A DNA stretch of 51,344 nucleotides from an uncultured Chitinophagales bacterium. Lineage in GTDB: Bacteria > Bacteroidota > Bacteroidia > Chitinophagales > JAHDHT01. The stretch lies in assembly GCA_938023075.1 (NCBI GenBank), contig CALHDG010000273.1, positions 1 through 51,344 on the forward strand, in the 5' to 3' direction. The position numbers were made by a program, and so were the translations under genes. Below, one piece after another: positions 34,577-44,066 of the stretch. The notes under the pieces were generated by a model. It was not told the DNA's origin and searched no databases. It worked only from the letters and a program-made list of their open reading frames with translations. Each line of letters opens with the position of its first letter. The first letter of the stretch is position 1.

Positions 34577-35578
34577 TTAACCCGGTTCAGCCTCTGAGCC
34601 TACCGCACTTTTTAGCAAACCTCTATAGGCATCAAAAACTGTATCGCCTTCGTACAACACCTTATATACTGAGCGGGCAATAGGCATTTCAACCTTATAT
34701 TTTTCAGCCAGTTCCATTACTACTTTAGCGGTTTTCACGCCTTCTGCTACCTCGCTCATTTCAGCAATAATCTCATCAATTTTTCTGCCTTTTCCCAAAT
34801 TGTAACCAACATATCGATTTCTACTTTGAGTACTTGAGCAAGTCGCCACTAAATCACCCATACCAGCTAAACCGGCAAAAGTAGTGGGTTGCCCGCCCAT
34901 TACTACATCTAATCTGGTCAATTCTGCCAAGCCTCTGGTAATAATCATGGCTTTGGTATTTTCGCCGGCTTCTGCGCCATCGCCCATACCGCAAGCAATG
35001 GCAATAATGTTTTTTAAGGCACCACCCAACTCACAACTAATAACATCAGTATTGGTATATACCCTAAATAAACCCGTGCGAAATACTTTTTGTAATCGAT
35101 CAGCAATTGTATCATCAACCATGGCAATAACACTTGCCGCCGCCTGCCCGGCAATAATTTCTTTTGCAAGGTTAGGTCCGGTTAATACTCCAGCCGGATG
35201 TCCTTCCATTTCTGCTTCAATTATTTCGGTCATTCGCATATTGGTGCCGGTTTCTAAACCTTTAGATAAACTAACAATGGGCACCCAAGGGCGTATGTGC
35301 GGGCGAGCATCTTGTAACACCTGTCTAAAACTTTGTGCAGGAACCCCCATCACTACTACATCGGCATCTTGCACCGTATCCGGTATCGTATAAAAAGCTT
35401 TTAAAGATTTAGTTAAGGTCGCTCCCGGCAAATACACTTCATTTTTATGATTGTTGTTAATCTTATCTACCGTTTGTTGTCGTCTTGCCCAAATTTTGGT
35501 GCTACAGTTTTGGGCTGTTAAAGAAGCTACCGCAGTTCCCCAAGAACCACCGCCCAGTAAACCTACTTTTAATTTCAT
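34577..35578 (-). CDS. gpsA: NAD(P)H-dependent glycerol-3-phosphate dehydrogenase
   Basis: A 333-residue cytoplasmic enzyme that reduces dihydroxyacetone phosphate to sn-glycerol 3-phosphate for phospholipid synthesis. Motifs: N-terminal nucleotide-binding GGGSWGTAVA (~9-18), GVPAQS, LTGPNLAKEI, the conserved lysine in ELGGALKNIIAIACGM, and FAGLAGMGDLVATCSS. Length matches the family and the protein ends without extra domains. It stands alone on the minus strand, with repeats C and D in the 309-bp gap upstream. Confidence 0.96.
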   Translation of the reverse strand: MKLKVGLLGGGSWGTAVASLTAQNCSTKIWARRQQTVDKINNNHKNEVYLPGATLTKSLKAFYTIPDTVQDADVVVMGVPAQSFRQVLQDARPHIRPWVPIVSLSKGLETGTNMRMTEIIEAEMEGHPAGVLTGPNLAKEIIAGQAAASVIAMVDDTIADRLQKVFRTGLFRVYTNTDVISCELGGALKNIIAIACGMGDGAEAGENTKAMIITRGLAELTRLDVVMGGQPTTFAGLAGMGDLVATCSSTQSRNRYVGYNLGKGRKIDEIIAEMSEVAEGVKTAKVVMELAEKYKVEMPIARSVYKVLYEGDTVFDAYRGLLKSAVGSEAEPG

Positions 35579-35664
35579 TTTTACTCATGTTTGGTATACG
35601 ATGGGAAGATAAGTAATGCGGAGACAATTAATATATTATTAGGTGATCGAAATGAGTATTATAA

Positions 35665-35880
35665 TCCTTTTAGAAATGATGCGAAAATAAATTTACTATC
35701 TCTGACAAAGCCATTTTTTGATAGCTGAGTTGAAAAACAAAGGCTTATACCAATTTGGTTATTAGATGTAACACTAAAATTTAGAAGTTAATTTGGCAAG
35801 ATTCAAACCTACCTATAGCCTAAGCTAAGTATATCGGAAAATGGCGAAGTAGGATTTTATTGAGAAACAAAGGTTGGGTT
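35665..35880. mobile_element. Family C MITE-like copy with a family D element inside it
   Basis: The left part (GAAAATAAATTTACTATCTC, GATAGCTGAGTTGAAAAAC, AGGCTTA) and right part (AGTATATCGGAAAATGG) match the family C element at 41189-41347. They are split by ~75 bp (about 35750-35825) beginning TACCAATTTGG and continuing GTAACAC.AAAATTT and TTAATTTGG, as in the family D element at 22272. The family C copy is decayed. Confidence 0.55.
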
Positions 35881-35887
35881 ATTAATT

Positions 35888-36418
35888 TTAGTATTCTTTT
35901 TTGGTTGCTTCTATTAATGGTATGTTATCATTGTCATCTGCGAATTCAGTTGCTATATCTATCCAGCTTGCATCAGCTCTCGGATAAAAATCTGGTGTGG
36001 CAATAATCGCTTCTCGTAATAAACCTTGATAATTATTGTTCAGTTTATCGTTAAAAAATTGAAGTGCGGTTTCAATTTGTCTAACTGCTTTTATTCGATT
36101 GTTATAAATGGTCCTTCTTTTATTGCTTGTGGCATTTAATTTTAATTCAACAAAACTAAAATATACATCGTTGAAAATTACTGCTTCACAACAATCTTCA
36201 CCTATAATTCCATCTCCATCAACCGGTATAAAATGAATATCGTTTTGCTGTGTATTAATAATGGAAAAGCAATAAACACTATCTATGCATGTATCTGCTA
36301 TAATTGCTGTTCCAGAAACATCTTTAATGTATAATTGCTTGTTTGAAGCTATTTCGAGACATTCTTCAACCTTTTCAATTTTTAATAGTTCTTGAACAAG
36401 CTCTTTAGCTGGTTTCAT
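35888..36418 (-). CDS. PD-(D/E)XK nuclease-like partner of the ATPase
   Basis: A 176-residue soluble protein. The centre reads GEDCCEAVIFNDVYFSFVELK: a C-E-A strand, a second strand and the pair Glu91-Leu92-Lys93, then a conserved Gln in KAVRQIETAL (Gln114). This spacing is the E...ExK...Q pattern of PD-(D/E)XK nucleases as found in small partners of AAA ATPases in Bacteroidota. Catalysis is inferred; the first acidic residue is Asp75 or Glu78. The ATG overlaps the ATPase stop by four bases (ATGA, 36415-36418), so the two are translationally coupled and probably act as one complex. Confidence 0.6.
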   Translation of the reverse strand: MKPAKELVQELLKIEKVEECLEIASNKQLYIKDVSGTAIIADTCIDSVYCFSIINTQQNDIHFIPVDGDGIIGEDCCEAVIFNDVYFSFVELKLNATSNKRRTIYNNRIKAVRQIETALQFFNDKLNNNYQGLLREAIIATPDFYPRADASWIDIATEFADDNDNIPLIEATKKEY

Positions 36419-37830
36419 TTACGTGCGAAAGATTTAGTATACAAATCATACAAGCTATGAAATTCACTATTGAGTATATCCGAGACACTATCCAGAAAAT
36501 TTTGTGAAATCAATCCCGTTTTAGGATTTACAATACTTTGACAATATACATCCCCATCATTTTGAACAATTTTTAAGGCGTAAGCACCAAAGTCTTCACT
36601 GTCTAACAGGCAGGCTTCATCAACAATTTTAAGTACTTCTTCTTTCTGTTCTTCATTTTTTTGGATGACTCTATTGGCGAACAATAGGTTGTTGTAAGCT
36701 GTTAAAATGTAGGGGCTGTGGGTGGTTATGATTAATTTATTGTCTTGATAGTAATCTTCTTTACCCTCAGCATATTCCTTGTGATAATTAATAAAGCAAG
36801 CAAAAATTTCGACTAATAATTTCTGAGCTTCGGGAAATAAATGAGCCTCCGGTTCTTCAATTACCCTGAAATTATTATGCTTATCTAAAGCTAAAAATAT
36901 GTCTTGTAGAATTCTTATCACTTCCTGTTGACCTGTTGAGGCATTCTTCAATAAAATATATTTTTCTTCCAATCCATTCAATCTGATATTTTCAGAATCA
37001 TTTTCTAACTCGTAGTTACCTTTCAAAATTAAATTACTGTTTTTAAGCACAGTTTTGTAAATAGTTTTTTCTTCTTCAACATTATTAGAGTTATTATTAT
37101 TAAATATATTCTCAAAACTTTTTTTTTCGATAAAGTGGTATGCTTCAAACTCATTTTTAATCTCGTCCACTCTCTCTATGAATTCTAGCATCAAAGTTTC
37201 ATCATAAGATTTGGATTGACCATTTGAATTACTCAAGTCTGCAAATAATTGCTTTTCAAAAGTTCTTGAGTAACTTACAGTAGCATTTCTTCCGGCTATT
37301 ATAAATAAATTATTTTTTCTTCCAATAGTTTCAAGCCCTAACAGATGACTTTTTAAGATGTTGTTAAATTCAAATTCAGGAACTATTGGATTTATCCTTG
37401 TGATATACTGTGATAATTTTTTTTCCAAATGCTTTCTCGAATCTGCATCAAATTCTGCTGTCAAACTTTGCTTTTCATTAACTTCTAATAAAATGTATGT
37501 AGGATCGTCTTCATCTGGATTCCTGTAAAAGTATTTTATTTTGAAACTTGAAGAATTATAAATATGCTTAAAGTAGTCGTTAAACTTTTGTCTGATTGTC
37601 TCAATAATATCTATATCGAAATTAAATTTAGTTTTACTTGTTTGTTTGTTATGCACAAAATTCTGCAAGAGATGTATTTTCAACTCCTCCGGCAAAGTCC
37701 GAAAAAAATAAATCAACTTAGCAATCGTACTTTTGCCACTGGCTTGTTCGCCAATTAAAATTAAGGTTTTCTTAATTTCGATTTCAGCATCTTTTACTGG
37801 TCCAAAATTTTTAATGATTATTTTTTGCAC
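36415..37830 (-). CDS. ABC/OLD-type AAA ATPase
   Basis: The start is set at GTG 37830 (MQKIIIKNFGPVKDAEIEIK): a longer frame would begin at a TTG that lies inside the -7 box at 37849-37856. The ~471-residue protein has a Walker A (GEQASGKST), an ABC-like signature (STGQQEV), Walker B with catalytic Glu (RVIEEPEAHLFP) and the H-loop (IITTHSPYILT). This is the AAA_15/AAA_21 class shared by RecF/OLD/Septu-type ATPases. There is no Toprim nuclease domain at the end, unlike OLD proteins; the nuclease function appears to be the overlapping downstream gene. A defence or DNA-repair role is plausible but unproven. Confidence 0.8.
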   Translation of the reverse strand: MQKIIIKNFGPVKDAEIEIKKTLILIGEQASGKSTIAKLIYFFRTLPEELKIHLLQNFVHNKQTSKTKFNFDIDIIETIRQKFNDYFKHIYNSSSFKIKYFYRNPDEDDPTYILLEVNEKQSLTAEFDADSRKHLEKKLSQYITRINPIVPEFEFNNILKSHLLGLETIGRKNNLFIIAGRNATVSYSRTFEKQLFADLSNSNGQSKSYDETLMLEFIERVDEIKNEFEAYHFIEKKSFENIFNNNNSNNVEEEKTIYKTVLKNSNLILKGNYELENDSENIRLNGLEEKYILLKNASTGQQEVIRILQDIFLALDKHNNFRVIEEPEAHLFPEAQKLLVEIFACFINYHKEYAEGKEDYYQDNKLIITTHSPYILTAYNNLLFANRVIQKNEEQKEEVLKIVDEACLLDSEDFGAYALKIVQNDGDVYCQSIVNPKTGLISQNFLDSVSDILNSEFHSLYDLYTKSFARK

Positions 37831-37848
37831 GTTTGTCTTGTTCTTCTT

Positions 37849-37856
37849 CAAAGATA
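37849..37856 (-). promoter_or_regulatory. -7 box of the ATPase/nuclease operon
   Basis: Minus strand TATCTTTG, 18 nt upstream of the GTG at 37830. The in-frame TTG further upstream is part of this box and so is unlikely to be the start. Confidence 0.5.
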
Positions 37857-37916
37857 CATAATAGTTTTTATACTGTGGGTTAAATAAACAATCTACCTAA
37901 AACAGGTTCGATCAAA

Positions 37917-38021
37917 GATCTCTGCGAGAGATCCTAATGAAGAATGGAAAGGGGACATAAGTGTAATAAAGTTTAATCTTTAAGGGTTGTGAAAAAATAA
38001 TTTCCCATTCAAAGTGGGAAA
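37917..38021. promoter_or_regulatory. Two hairpins in the divergent gap
   Basis: GATCTCT-gcg-AGAGATC (37917-37933, perfect) and TTTCCCA (38001-38007) with TGGGAAA (38015-38021), separated by ~67 bp, lie between the ATPase operon and the BNR-repeat gene. They could be operators, or relics of an inserted element. Confidence 0.4.
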
Positions 38022-38118
38022 AATAGTTTGTTTATCTTAGCAAAAGCAATTTTACAATTTGGGTTGATAAAAACCTTAATAAAGCATGTTTATGCTATAA
38101 TTACTTAATATTAAAATT

Positions 38119-40803
38119 ATGAAAAGACTAATATTCCTTTTGTTAAGCGTTCTTTTAATTACTGGTAATTTAAATGCTCAAAATATAACTCCAATTATTA
38201 GCGTAGTAGATAATAATGTCAGCGGAGGTGGTTTTCAAAGTGATGTAACCATTACTGATGATGGACAAACCATCTATTCTTCAGCAGATGTTTCAGGAAT
38301 TTTTAAATCAACAAACGGTGGATTGAGCTATAAAAACATTAATGAGGGCTTAAAAAGTCCTAAAGTGGCATCTTTAGCAATTACGCCGGATAACCCCCAA
38401 ATACTATATGCCGGTACGGGCGATAAAGGAGGTTCAGGTGGATTGTTTAGATCGGTTAACGGGGGCGATTCATGGAGATTAACCGATGCTGGGGATAATG
38501 CGCAATTTTCAGGTAATCATTCCGATACTAAAGATGCGAATGCCATACCAACAGGTCATCCAAGGTCTAATGGAGATTTAATAGTTGTTGATGTAGGTTC
38601 AGATACTACTACATTTACAGATGATATTGTAATAGCAGGCACCTACAAATCTGGAGTAAAATTATTTTCGGCAGGTGGGAATGTGTTAGAAGAAACCATA
38701 ATGGATAACGGTTTTGTCCGGTCTTTGGCTTATAATTCTGCAGTTCCAAATACGGTTTATGCGGCTATCCAATTTAGCGACAGTTCACAAAACGGAATAT
38801 ATAAAATCAACTACTCAAATGATTTTACTACGGTAACTTACTCTTTAGAATATGCAACGCTTCGTCCTGAAGGAATAACCGTTTTGGCAAGCAGTCGCGT
38901 TTATGCAGCAATTGGCGAAAGTGGAATTGTAAAGTATAATGGAACTAATTGGAGTTTGAAAAATTCCGGACTTTCAATCAATAATTCAAATAGAAAATGG
39001 ACTGCAGTAACGGGTTATCTTAAATTTAATAATAATAGTGAAAATGACGTGGTATATGCAGGTTTAAATAACGAAGGTGGAAGTCAAAACGGAGAGCATT
39101 ACTCGAGTATCTGGAGGACCGTAAATGGTGGCAATACGTGGACCCCTTTAGTAATTGTTGATTCCAATGTTTCCGACCAAATATATGGGCAATCATATGA
39201 CTGGTGGTTTAGGACAAACGCATTCCGTGAAGCTGGTTTGGGACGCCGCAACAGCATAGTTAGCTCTATTGAGGTAGCTCTTGGACCATTTCCCAGTGTT
39301 GTTTCTGACGATATCATTTATGTTTCCGGTAGAGGTGGTATTTGGAAATCTGCTGACGGCGGTGATAATTGGAATCCGGCAGTTTACAATATGCAAGCTA
39401 CATCAAACGAAGGTGTAGCGGTAAATCCGAAGAATCCAAGTCAGATAGCCTTAGCAAATACCGATTATGTAGTATTAGCAACCAGCAATGGATTTGAAGA
39501 TAGTGATATATATAGAGATAAGCCAAGTGGTGCAGAATCAAGGGCCTATGATATTATTTTCGATGCAACTACAGACGAGGTAATTATAGGTGTAGGGAAA
39601 AGAGATAATAATAATAGTGGAGGCGGAGAAGTTTATGTTAAATCAACCAATGCGCTTGGAAATACGGCAACCAGCTGGAATAATACTGGCTTAATAGATA
39701 AAACTTCTGACAATAATGGTAGAGTTCGAGCTATTACCTACGGCTATCACGACGGTGATTCAAACACTTCTCAAATAATTTTGGCAGCAGTAGAAGGTGA
39801 AGGTGTATTTAGATACCATAATGAAAATTGGAAAAAAAGTAATATTTGGTTTGAAGGTAATAAAATAAATATAGATGCAACGCACCGGAGTAATTTTGTT
39901 TGGCCTGATAACGCTAATTCAGGTGTTGTTTATTTGTTAGATTTATCAATCGGTTTATATCGTTCTAAAGACGGTGGCGAAAACTGGGTAAATATTTGGC
40001 CAGATATGAGCTTCAATAATAAAAATTTTTATAACACAGGCTATATTACTGCAGACAATAATGACCCAACGATTATTTACCTTTCCATTCAAGGCGGCTG
40101 CAGCTCTGCTAAATTGAAGTGTAGCGATGACTGTTACTGCCCTGCAATAGGTACTGATTTTAAGGTTTATAGAATGACCGGAGCAAATAAAGGAGTATTC
40201 GCTCAACCGCAATCAGCCCCAGACCCAGTAACTGGCGAAGTTGCGGATGACATAACTGATATAACAACATTTCACTTTGGCGACACATTAATTGAGCGAC
40301 CTGGTCCCATCGTATTTGGTCCCGATGGTAGATTATGGCTGACCCAACAGCAAGATTCTCCAAATGGCTATACTGCCGGGCTTTTTGTAATGGAAAATCC
40401 AACTACTGACTTATCTTTTACCAATGTAACCACTAATGAGTATCGCAGCATCGCTATCAAGCCAAGTGGAATTGATGTGTCAACAGATAGTCATATTTAT
40501 ATTTCTCAGAATGGCACTGGTTTGGTAAAAATACGATATTCTGATAAGCCCAATATGGCACTTAGTGCTTCTCTTATAGAAATCAATCCAAATACCACTT
40601 CAAACTTGTATACCATAAGTGGTAATTTAGCCTTATACAATATCGCTATCTTAGACGCTAATGGTGCAGTTCATTCAAGCATAAGTAATAATGAAACATC
40701 AGTAAGTATAGATTTATCTGATTTGCCGGAAGGAATTTTCTTTATTAGAATATCAGACCCTAATACGGAACAGATGTATGTTGAAAAAATTCTAAAATTC
40801 TGA
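38119..40803 (+). CDS. Secreted BNR-repeat protein with T9SS sorting domain
   Basis: An 894-residue exported protein: signal peptide (FLLLSVLLITGNLNAQ), then a beta-propeller-like body with at least five BNR/sialidase-type repeats (GIFKSTNGGLSY, GLFRSVNGGDSW, SIWRTVNGGNTW, GIWKSADGGDNW, GLYRSKDGGENW). A 70-80 residue type A T9SS sorting domain ends it (ISGNLALYNIAILDANG ... LPEGIFFIRIS ... YVEKILKF). The architecture resembles GH74-like or VPS10-like propellers. No catalytic acid pair could be assigned from the sequence alone, so glycosidase activity is not claimed. It stands alone and ends with TGA, confirming UGA as a working stop here. Confidence 0.85.
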   Translation: MKRLIFLLLSVLLITGNLNAQNITPIISVVDNNVSGGGFQSDVTITDDGQTIYSSADVSGIFKSTNGGLSYKNINEGLKSPKVASLAITPDNPQILYAGTGDKGGSGGLFRSVNGGDSWRLTDAGDNAQFSGNHSDTKDANAIPTGHPRSNGDLIVVDVGSDTTTFTDDIVIAGTYKSGVKLFSAGGNVLEETIMDNGFVRSLAYNSAVPNTVYAAIQFSDSSQNGIYKINYSNDFTTVTYSLEYATLRPEGITVLASSRVYAAIGESGIVKYNGTNWSLKNSGLSINNSNRKWTAVTGYLKFNNNSENDVVYAGLNNEGGSQNGEHYSSIWRTVNGGNTWTPLVIVDSNVSDQIYGQSYDWWFRTNAFREAGLGRRNSIVSSIEVALGPFPSVVSDDIIYVSGRGGIWKSADGGDNWNPAVYNMQATSNEGVAVNPKNPSQIALANTDYVVLATSNGFEDSDIYRDKPSGAESRAYDIIFDATTDEVIIGVGKRDNNNSGGGEVYVKSTNALGNTATSWNNTGLIDKTSDNNGRVRAITYGYHDGDSNTSQIILAAVEGEGVFRYHNENWKKSNIWFEGNKINIDATHRSNFVWPDNANSGVVYLLDLSIGLYRSKDGGENWVNIWPDMSFNNKNFYNTGYITADNNDPTIIYLSIQGGCSSAKLKCSDDCYCPAIGTDFKVYRMTGANKGVFAQPQSAPDPVTGEVADDITDITTFHFGDTLIERPGPIVFGPDGRLWLTQQQDSPNGYTAGLFVMENPTTDLSFTNVTTNEYRSIAIKPSGIDVSTDSHIYISQNGTGLVKIRYSDKPNMALSASLIEINPNTTSNLYTISGNLALYNIAILDANGAVHSSISNNETSVSIDLSDLPEGIFFIRISDPNTEQMYVEKILKF

Positions 40804-40875
40804 ACTGAACTTTTGTTCGTTATAAAAAATACACATTAGTTCATCATAAACAAGTACAATTTAAGCAACGTGAAA

Positions 40876-41141
40876 TAGATAACTTAAGTTTCGGTAGTAA
40901 AATAATTGCTGTTCCAATGGAACCTGTTTCATTGTGTCAAGTTCCAATGGAACCTGTTCCATTGTGTCAACAAAAGCATTGCCACTTTACTACAACAAGT
41001 GAACAGGTTCACTTGGATGATTTTATGCTTTATATTTTAAATTAAGTTAACTTAACCTTATTGAGTACTTCAATTTCCATAAATAATTTATATTCAAGTT
41101 AATATGAAATAAATACTACTACCGAAACTTAAGTAGATAAC
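40876..41141. mobile_element. Family B MITE with 8-bp target duplication
   Basis: The ~250-bp element (40884-41133) has inverted ends CTTAAGTTTCGGTAGTA (left) and TACTACCGAAACTTAAG (right). TAGATAAC flanks both sides (40876-40883 and 41134-41141), with one base shared with the end repeat, so the duplication is 7-8 bp. Inside is a family B unit in the opposite orientation to 27751-28083, with the same palindromes (GTTCCAATGGAACC, AAGTGAACAGGTTCACTT). There is no coding capacity. Confidence 0.8.
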
Positions 41142-41188
41142 CTTGTAATGCAAACAAGTCATCAACACCAACAAATAGAAAACACTTC

Positions 41189-41347
41189 AGGAACGATGAG
41201 AAAATAAATTTATCAACTCTGTTAAAGTCATTATTTGATAGACGAGTTGAAAAACGTAGGCTTAGTGGGTCTAAGACGAGGCTTTTCAAGGAAGTATATC
41301 GGAAAATGGTAAAGTCAGATGGTAAATTTATTTTTTTATCGTTCCTC
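41189..41347. mobile_element. Family C MITE-like element, complete copy
   Basis: A ~157-bp element with inverted ends AGGAACGAT....AAATAAATTTA (left) and TAAATTTATTTTTTTATCG TTCCT (right), about 24 bp with a few mismatches. TCA lies on both sides of the GGAACG/CGTTCC ends (41187-41189 and 41346-41348), a possible 3-bp target duplication. Internal: GATAGACGAGTTGAAAAACG and GTATATCGGAAAATGG, shared with the copies at 28668 and 35665. Confidence 0.7.
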
Positions 41348-41483
41348 AGTGGCAGAAAAGCCCAACTTTGCATCTCAACTAAAATCAATACTAACTATTG
41401 ATTATTTCTAAAAATATCAATATATTTATAACACCGTTTTTAAAAGTGCCCTATTTTTTGCATTAAATTTTAATAATTGTATT

Positions 41484-44066
41484 ATGAAAAACTATATTTT
41501 AAACTCGCTAATGATGATTAGTTTGAGTATTTTCACCCTTTCAGCCAATGCACAATTAGGTGACAAAGCGAAAAAATTTAAAGAATTCGGACAAGATGCA
41601 TGGGGCGTTTTGAGCGATTTATATGAAAACTATACTTCGTGCAGAGCGATGGGTTTTAGCGATGAGCAATGCCAACGAGCTGCTACTATTTGTGCTACCT
41701 TCAATTTTGCTACCGGCAAAGCGCCGGGCATTGTCGGGCAGGTTTTTAGAGAGTTGAAATTATTTGAAACATTTAAACCCCGTTGTGGTGATGGCACTTG
41801 CTTTCAATGTTGCTACGCAAGCGGTGGTTGCCATACCTCATTTATTGGGTTTCCGGTAATAAATTGTAATTATAATTATGGTGCCGATGCCAGGGCAGCG
41901 GGTATCACTTTAGTATTGGGTGGAGAGCCTGGAGATGCTTGCCTGTTTACTCCTCAAACTTGCGAACATATCCCCATTTGTCATTCTGGTCGAACTCAGC
42001 AACAAATTGATAACATCAATAATGATCCGGATCATATTATAAAAGCAATCAATGCCACTGAACAACGCTTGCTGAACTATGGCAAAGATCTGTTAGAAGA
42101 TCAAATATATGAGTTTTTGAATGATTTCAGTACGGGTGATCGCCTGTTTCAAAAGGTTGCTTCCTCAAATTACAACGACAGTTATAAAACGGCATCTAAC
42201 CCAAATGATACTATTTTAATTGATGACTTAACGTTAGCTGATTTTTATAATTTAATCAGTTCAAGAGGTAACCCACATTGGGGAGCATGGATTGACAGTC
42301 TATCTATTTTAAGTTTAAACCAGGAAGCCTTTGGTATTTATGATACGCTGACCAACGAATTGTTAACCGGTCCTTCTAAACTTAATTTTATCCGTCAAAT
42401 TACTCTTGCCCGAACCTTGGCATCTGTTCCTAATCTTATTGAGCGCCTCAATTTTACGGGGTCGTATATTTGGACAGACTCTACTTTAGCAGATTATATG
42501 ACCAATATTATTGACCCGGATGAATTACTGGAAAGCCAAATGAATCCGCTTGCAGTGCATTTCATTAAAAATAATACCAAGCATCAGGACTATAGATTAT
42601 TGGCTGTACCATTACAAGATGAGGGAGACTTAAGTAATTTTTATGGTGGTTACGATGTAGGGCAACCGCCCGTGCTGCAAACAACATGGACAGCATTGGC
42701 TAACAACGAAATTGAGTTGGATATGGCTTTGTTTTCGCCGGGAACGCACCAACCTCCTTATGTTTTTGATGGAACGGTTTATTGGGGCGATGGAACGGTT
42801 ACACATTTTACTTTAAATGATTTGTTAGATACCCAACTGCTAAAACACACCTATCCGGCACAAGGCAATTATCAGGCATTTACGGTTGTTCAAAATAGTT
42901 CGGGGCTTCGTTGTTTTAAAATGGATGCTATTAACATCTCTACCAATGCAACACCTAATGTATCTTCTTTACCGGTTGTAAATGAATTGACTCTATCAGA
43001 TGTGAATATTTCTACTGGCAGGTTTACGTTTACCAGTCAAATCGGATTGAAGATGTCTATTGGTAAGAACAATGCTAAAGTATTAGCCGGTCAAATTGGA
43101 GCCCGAACTTATAACAATTTGGGCAACGAGAATTTTGGCGAGGTTTCCGTGCATAATTACAGTTTAATTGAGGCAGATACAATTTATATAGAACCCTTGT
43201 TTGTTGATGATGATGAAAGTGGAGCATTCTCATGGTTAACCTTTGGCAGTTTACAAGGCTATTTTTATAATGCGGCAACCGATGAAGATATGCTAATCGA
43301 TTTACCCATTGATATTAATAACATGGTATTTTATGATACAGAGGGAAACCGGCGAACAGAAGAGTTAGCTTTTATACAAGACGACACCGGGAAATGGGGC
43401 GTTTATTTAGAGTTTGAAGATTTTAATATGAGTCGCATTGCTATCCCCATTGATCAAAATACACTTTCCAATAACTATATTCCACCGCAAACTACCCCTG
43501 CAACAGATAACCATACTTATTTAGAAATGAAACCCAATCTATTTGAAACCTATTTATTACCCGATTGTAGTCAAGAAGTCAGTGATTTGTCAATTGCAAC
43601 GGTGGTTTCTTTTGCAGATGTTATCCAAACGAATACTTCGGTGGATGCTGATGAATCGGTTGCATTAATTGCAACCGATACAATCAAATTATTATCTGAT
43701 TTTTGCACAAAATTAGGTGGAGAATTTCATGCCCGTATTGGAGTTTGTATGCCCGCAATCAATCCTTCCAAGTCGCCTGTAGTTGGTTCTGCTAATCATA
43801 TAGAAAGCCAGTTTAAAACACCCGATAAGGTAATAGATAATGCAACTTCCTTTTATTTCAATTTACCCAAAAATCAAATGGAAGTGAGCATCAAACTGTT
43901 GAACTTAACCGGCACTTTGCAAAAAACAATGATTGACAAACAATTGTATCCGAAAGGGCAACATCAATTTCACTTTACCAAAGGCAACCTTTCGGCAGGT
44001 GTTTATCAGCTTGTTTTTGAGGTAGATGGAATTGTAGTGAAGACGGAGGTGTTTAAGTTGTTGTAA
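41484..44066 (+). CDS. Cys-rich secreted protein with T9SS sorting domain
   Basis: An 860-residue exported protein with signal peptide (ISLSIFTLSANAQ). The N-terminal third contains a Cys-rich stretch (SCRAMGFSDEQCQRA, CGDGTCFQCCYASGGC, FPVINCNYNYG) that looks disulfide-bonded; I do not recognise its family. The middle contains a PKD-like strand region (FDGTVYWGDGTVTHFTL, HTYPAQGNYQAF). The C-terminal ~80 residues are a type A sorting domain (VSIKLLNLTGTLQKTMI, LSAGVYQLVFEVDG, TEVFKLL). Probably a surface protein; activity unknown. Family B and C repeats lie in its long 5' gap. The terminator downstream is not clear. Confidence 0.8.
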   Translation: MKNYILNSLMMISLSIFTLSANAQLGDKAKKFKEFGQDAWGVLSDLYENYTSCRAMGFSDEQCQRAATICATFNFATGKAPGIVGQVFRELKLFETFKPRCGDGTCFQCCYASGGCHTSFIGFPVINCNYNYGADARAAGITLVLGGEPGDACLFTPQTCEHIPICHSGRTQQQIDNINNDPDHIIKAINATEQRLLNYGKDLLEDQIYEFLNDFSTGDRLFQKVASSNYNDSYKTASNPNDTILIDDLTLADFYNLISSRGNPHWGAWIDSLSILSLNQEAFGIYDTLTNELLTGPSKLNFIRQITLARTLASVPNLIERLNFTGSYIWTDSTLADYMTNIIDPDELLESQMNPLAVHFIKNNTKHQDYRLLAVPLQDEGDLSNFYGGYDVGQPPVLQTTWTALANNEIELDMALFSPGTHQPPYVFDGTVYWGDGTVTHFTLNDLLDTQLLKHTYPAQGNYQAFTVVQNSSGLRCFKMDAINISTNATPNVSSLPVVNELTLSDVNISTGRFTFTSQIGLKMSIGKNNAKVLAGQIGARTYNNLGNENFGEVSVHNYSLIEADTIYIEPLFVDDDESGAFSWLTFGSLQGYFYNAATDEDMLIDLPIDINNMVFYDTEGNRRTEELAFIQDDTGKWGVYLEFEDFNMSRIAIPIDQNTLSNNYIPPQTTPATDNHTYLEMKPNLFETYLLPDCSQEVSDLSIATVVSFADVIQTNTSVDADESVALIATDTIKLLSDFCTKLGGEFHARIGVCMPAINPSKSPVVGSANHIESQFKTPDKVIDNATSFYFNLPKNQMEVSIKLLNLTGTLQKTMIDKQLYPKGQHQFHFTKGNLSAGVYQLVFEVDGIVVKTEVFKLL

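Noticed and set aside
34884-35393. Long plus-strand open frame opposite gpsA
   Set aside because: It lies wholly inside the antisense of gpsA, which has all family motifs; the frame has no recognisable domain and is a compositional shadow.
36415-37830. OLD-family nuclease
   Set aside because: The ATPase motifs fit, but the protein ends shortly after the H-loop region with no Toprim domain, so only the ATPase class can be called.
41119-41388. Minus-strand frame over the family C element
   Set aside because: It spans both inverted ends of the element and has no homology; it is repeat sequence.
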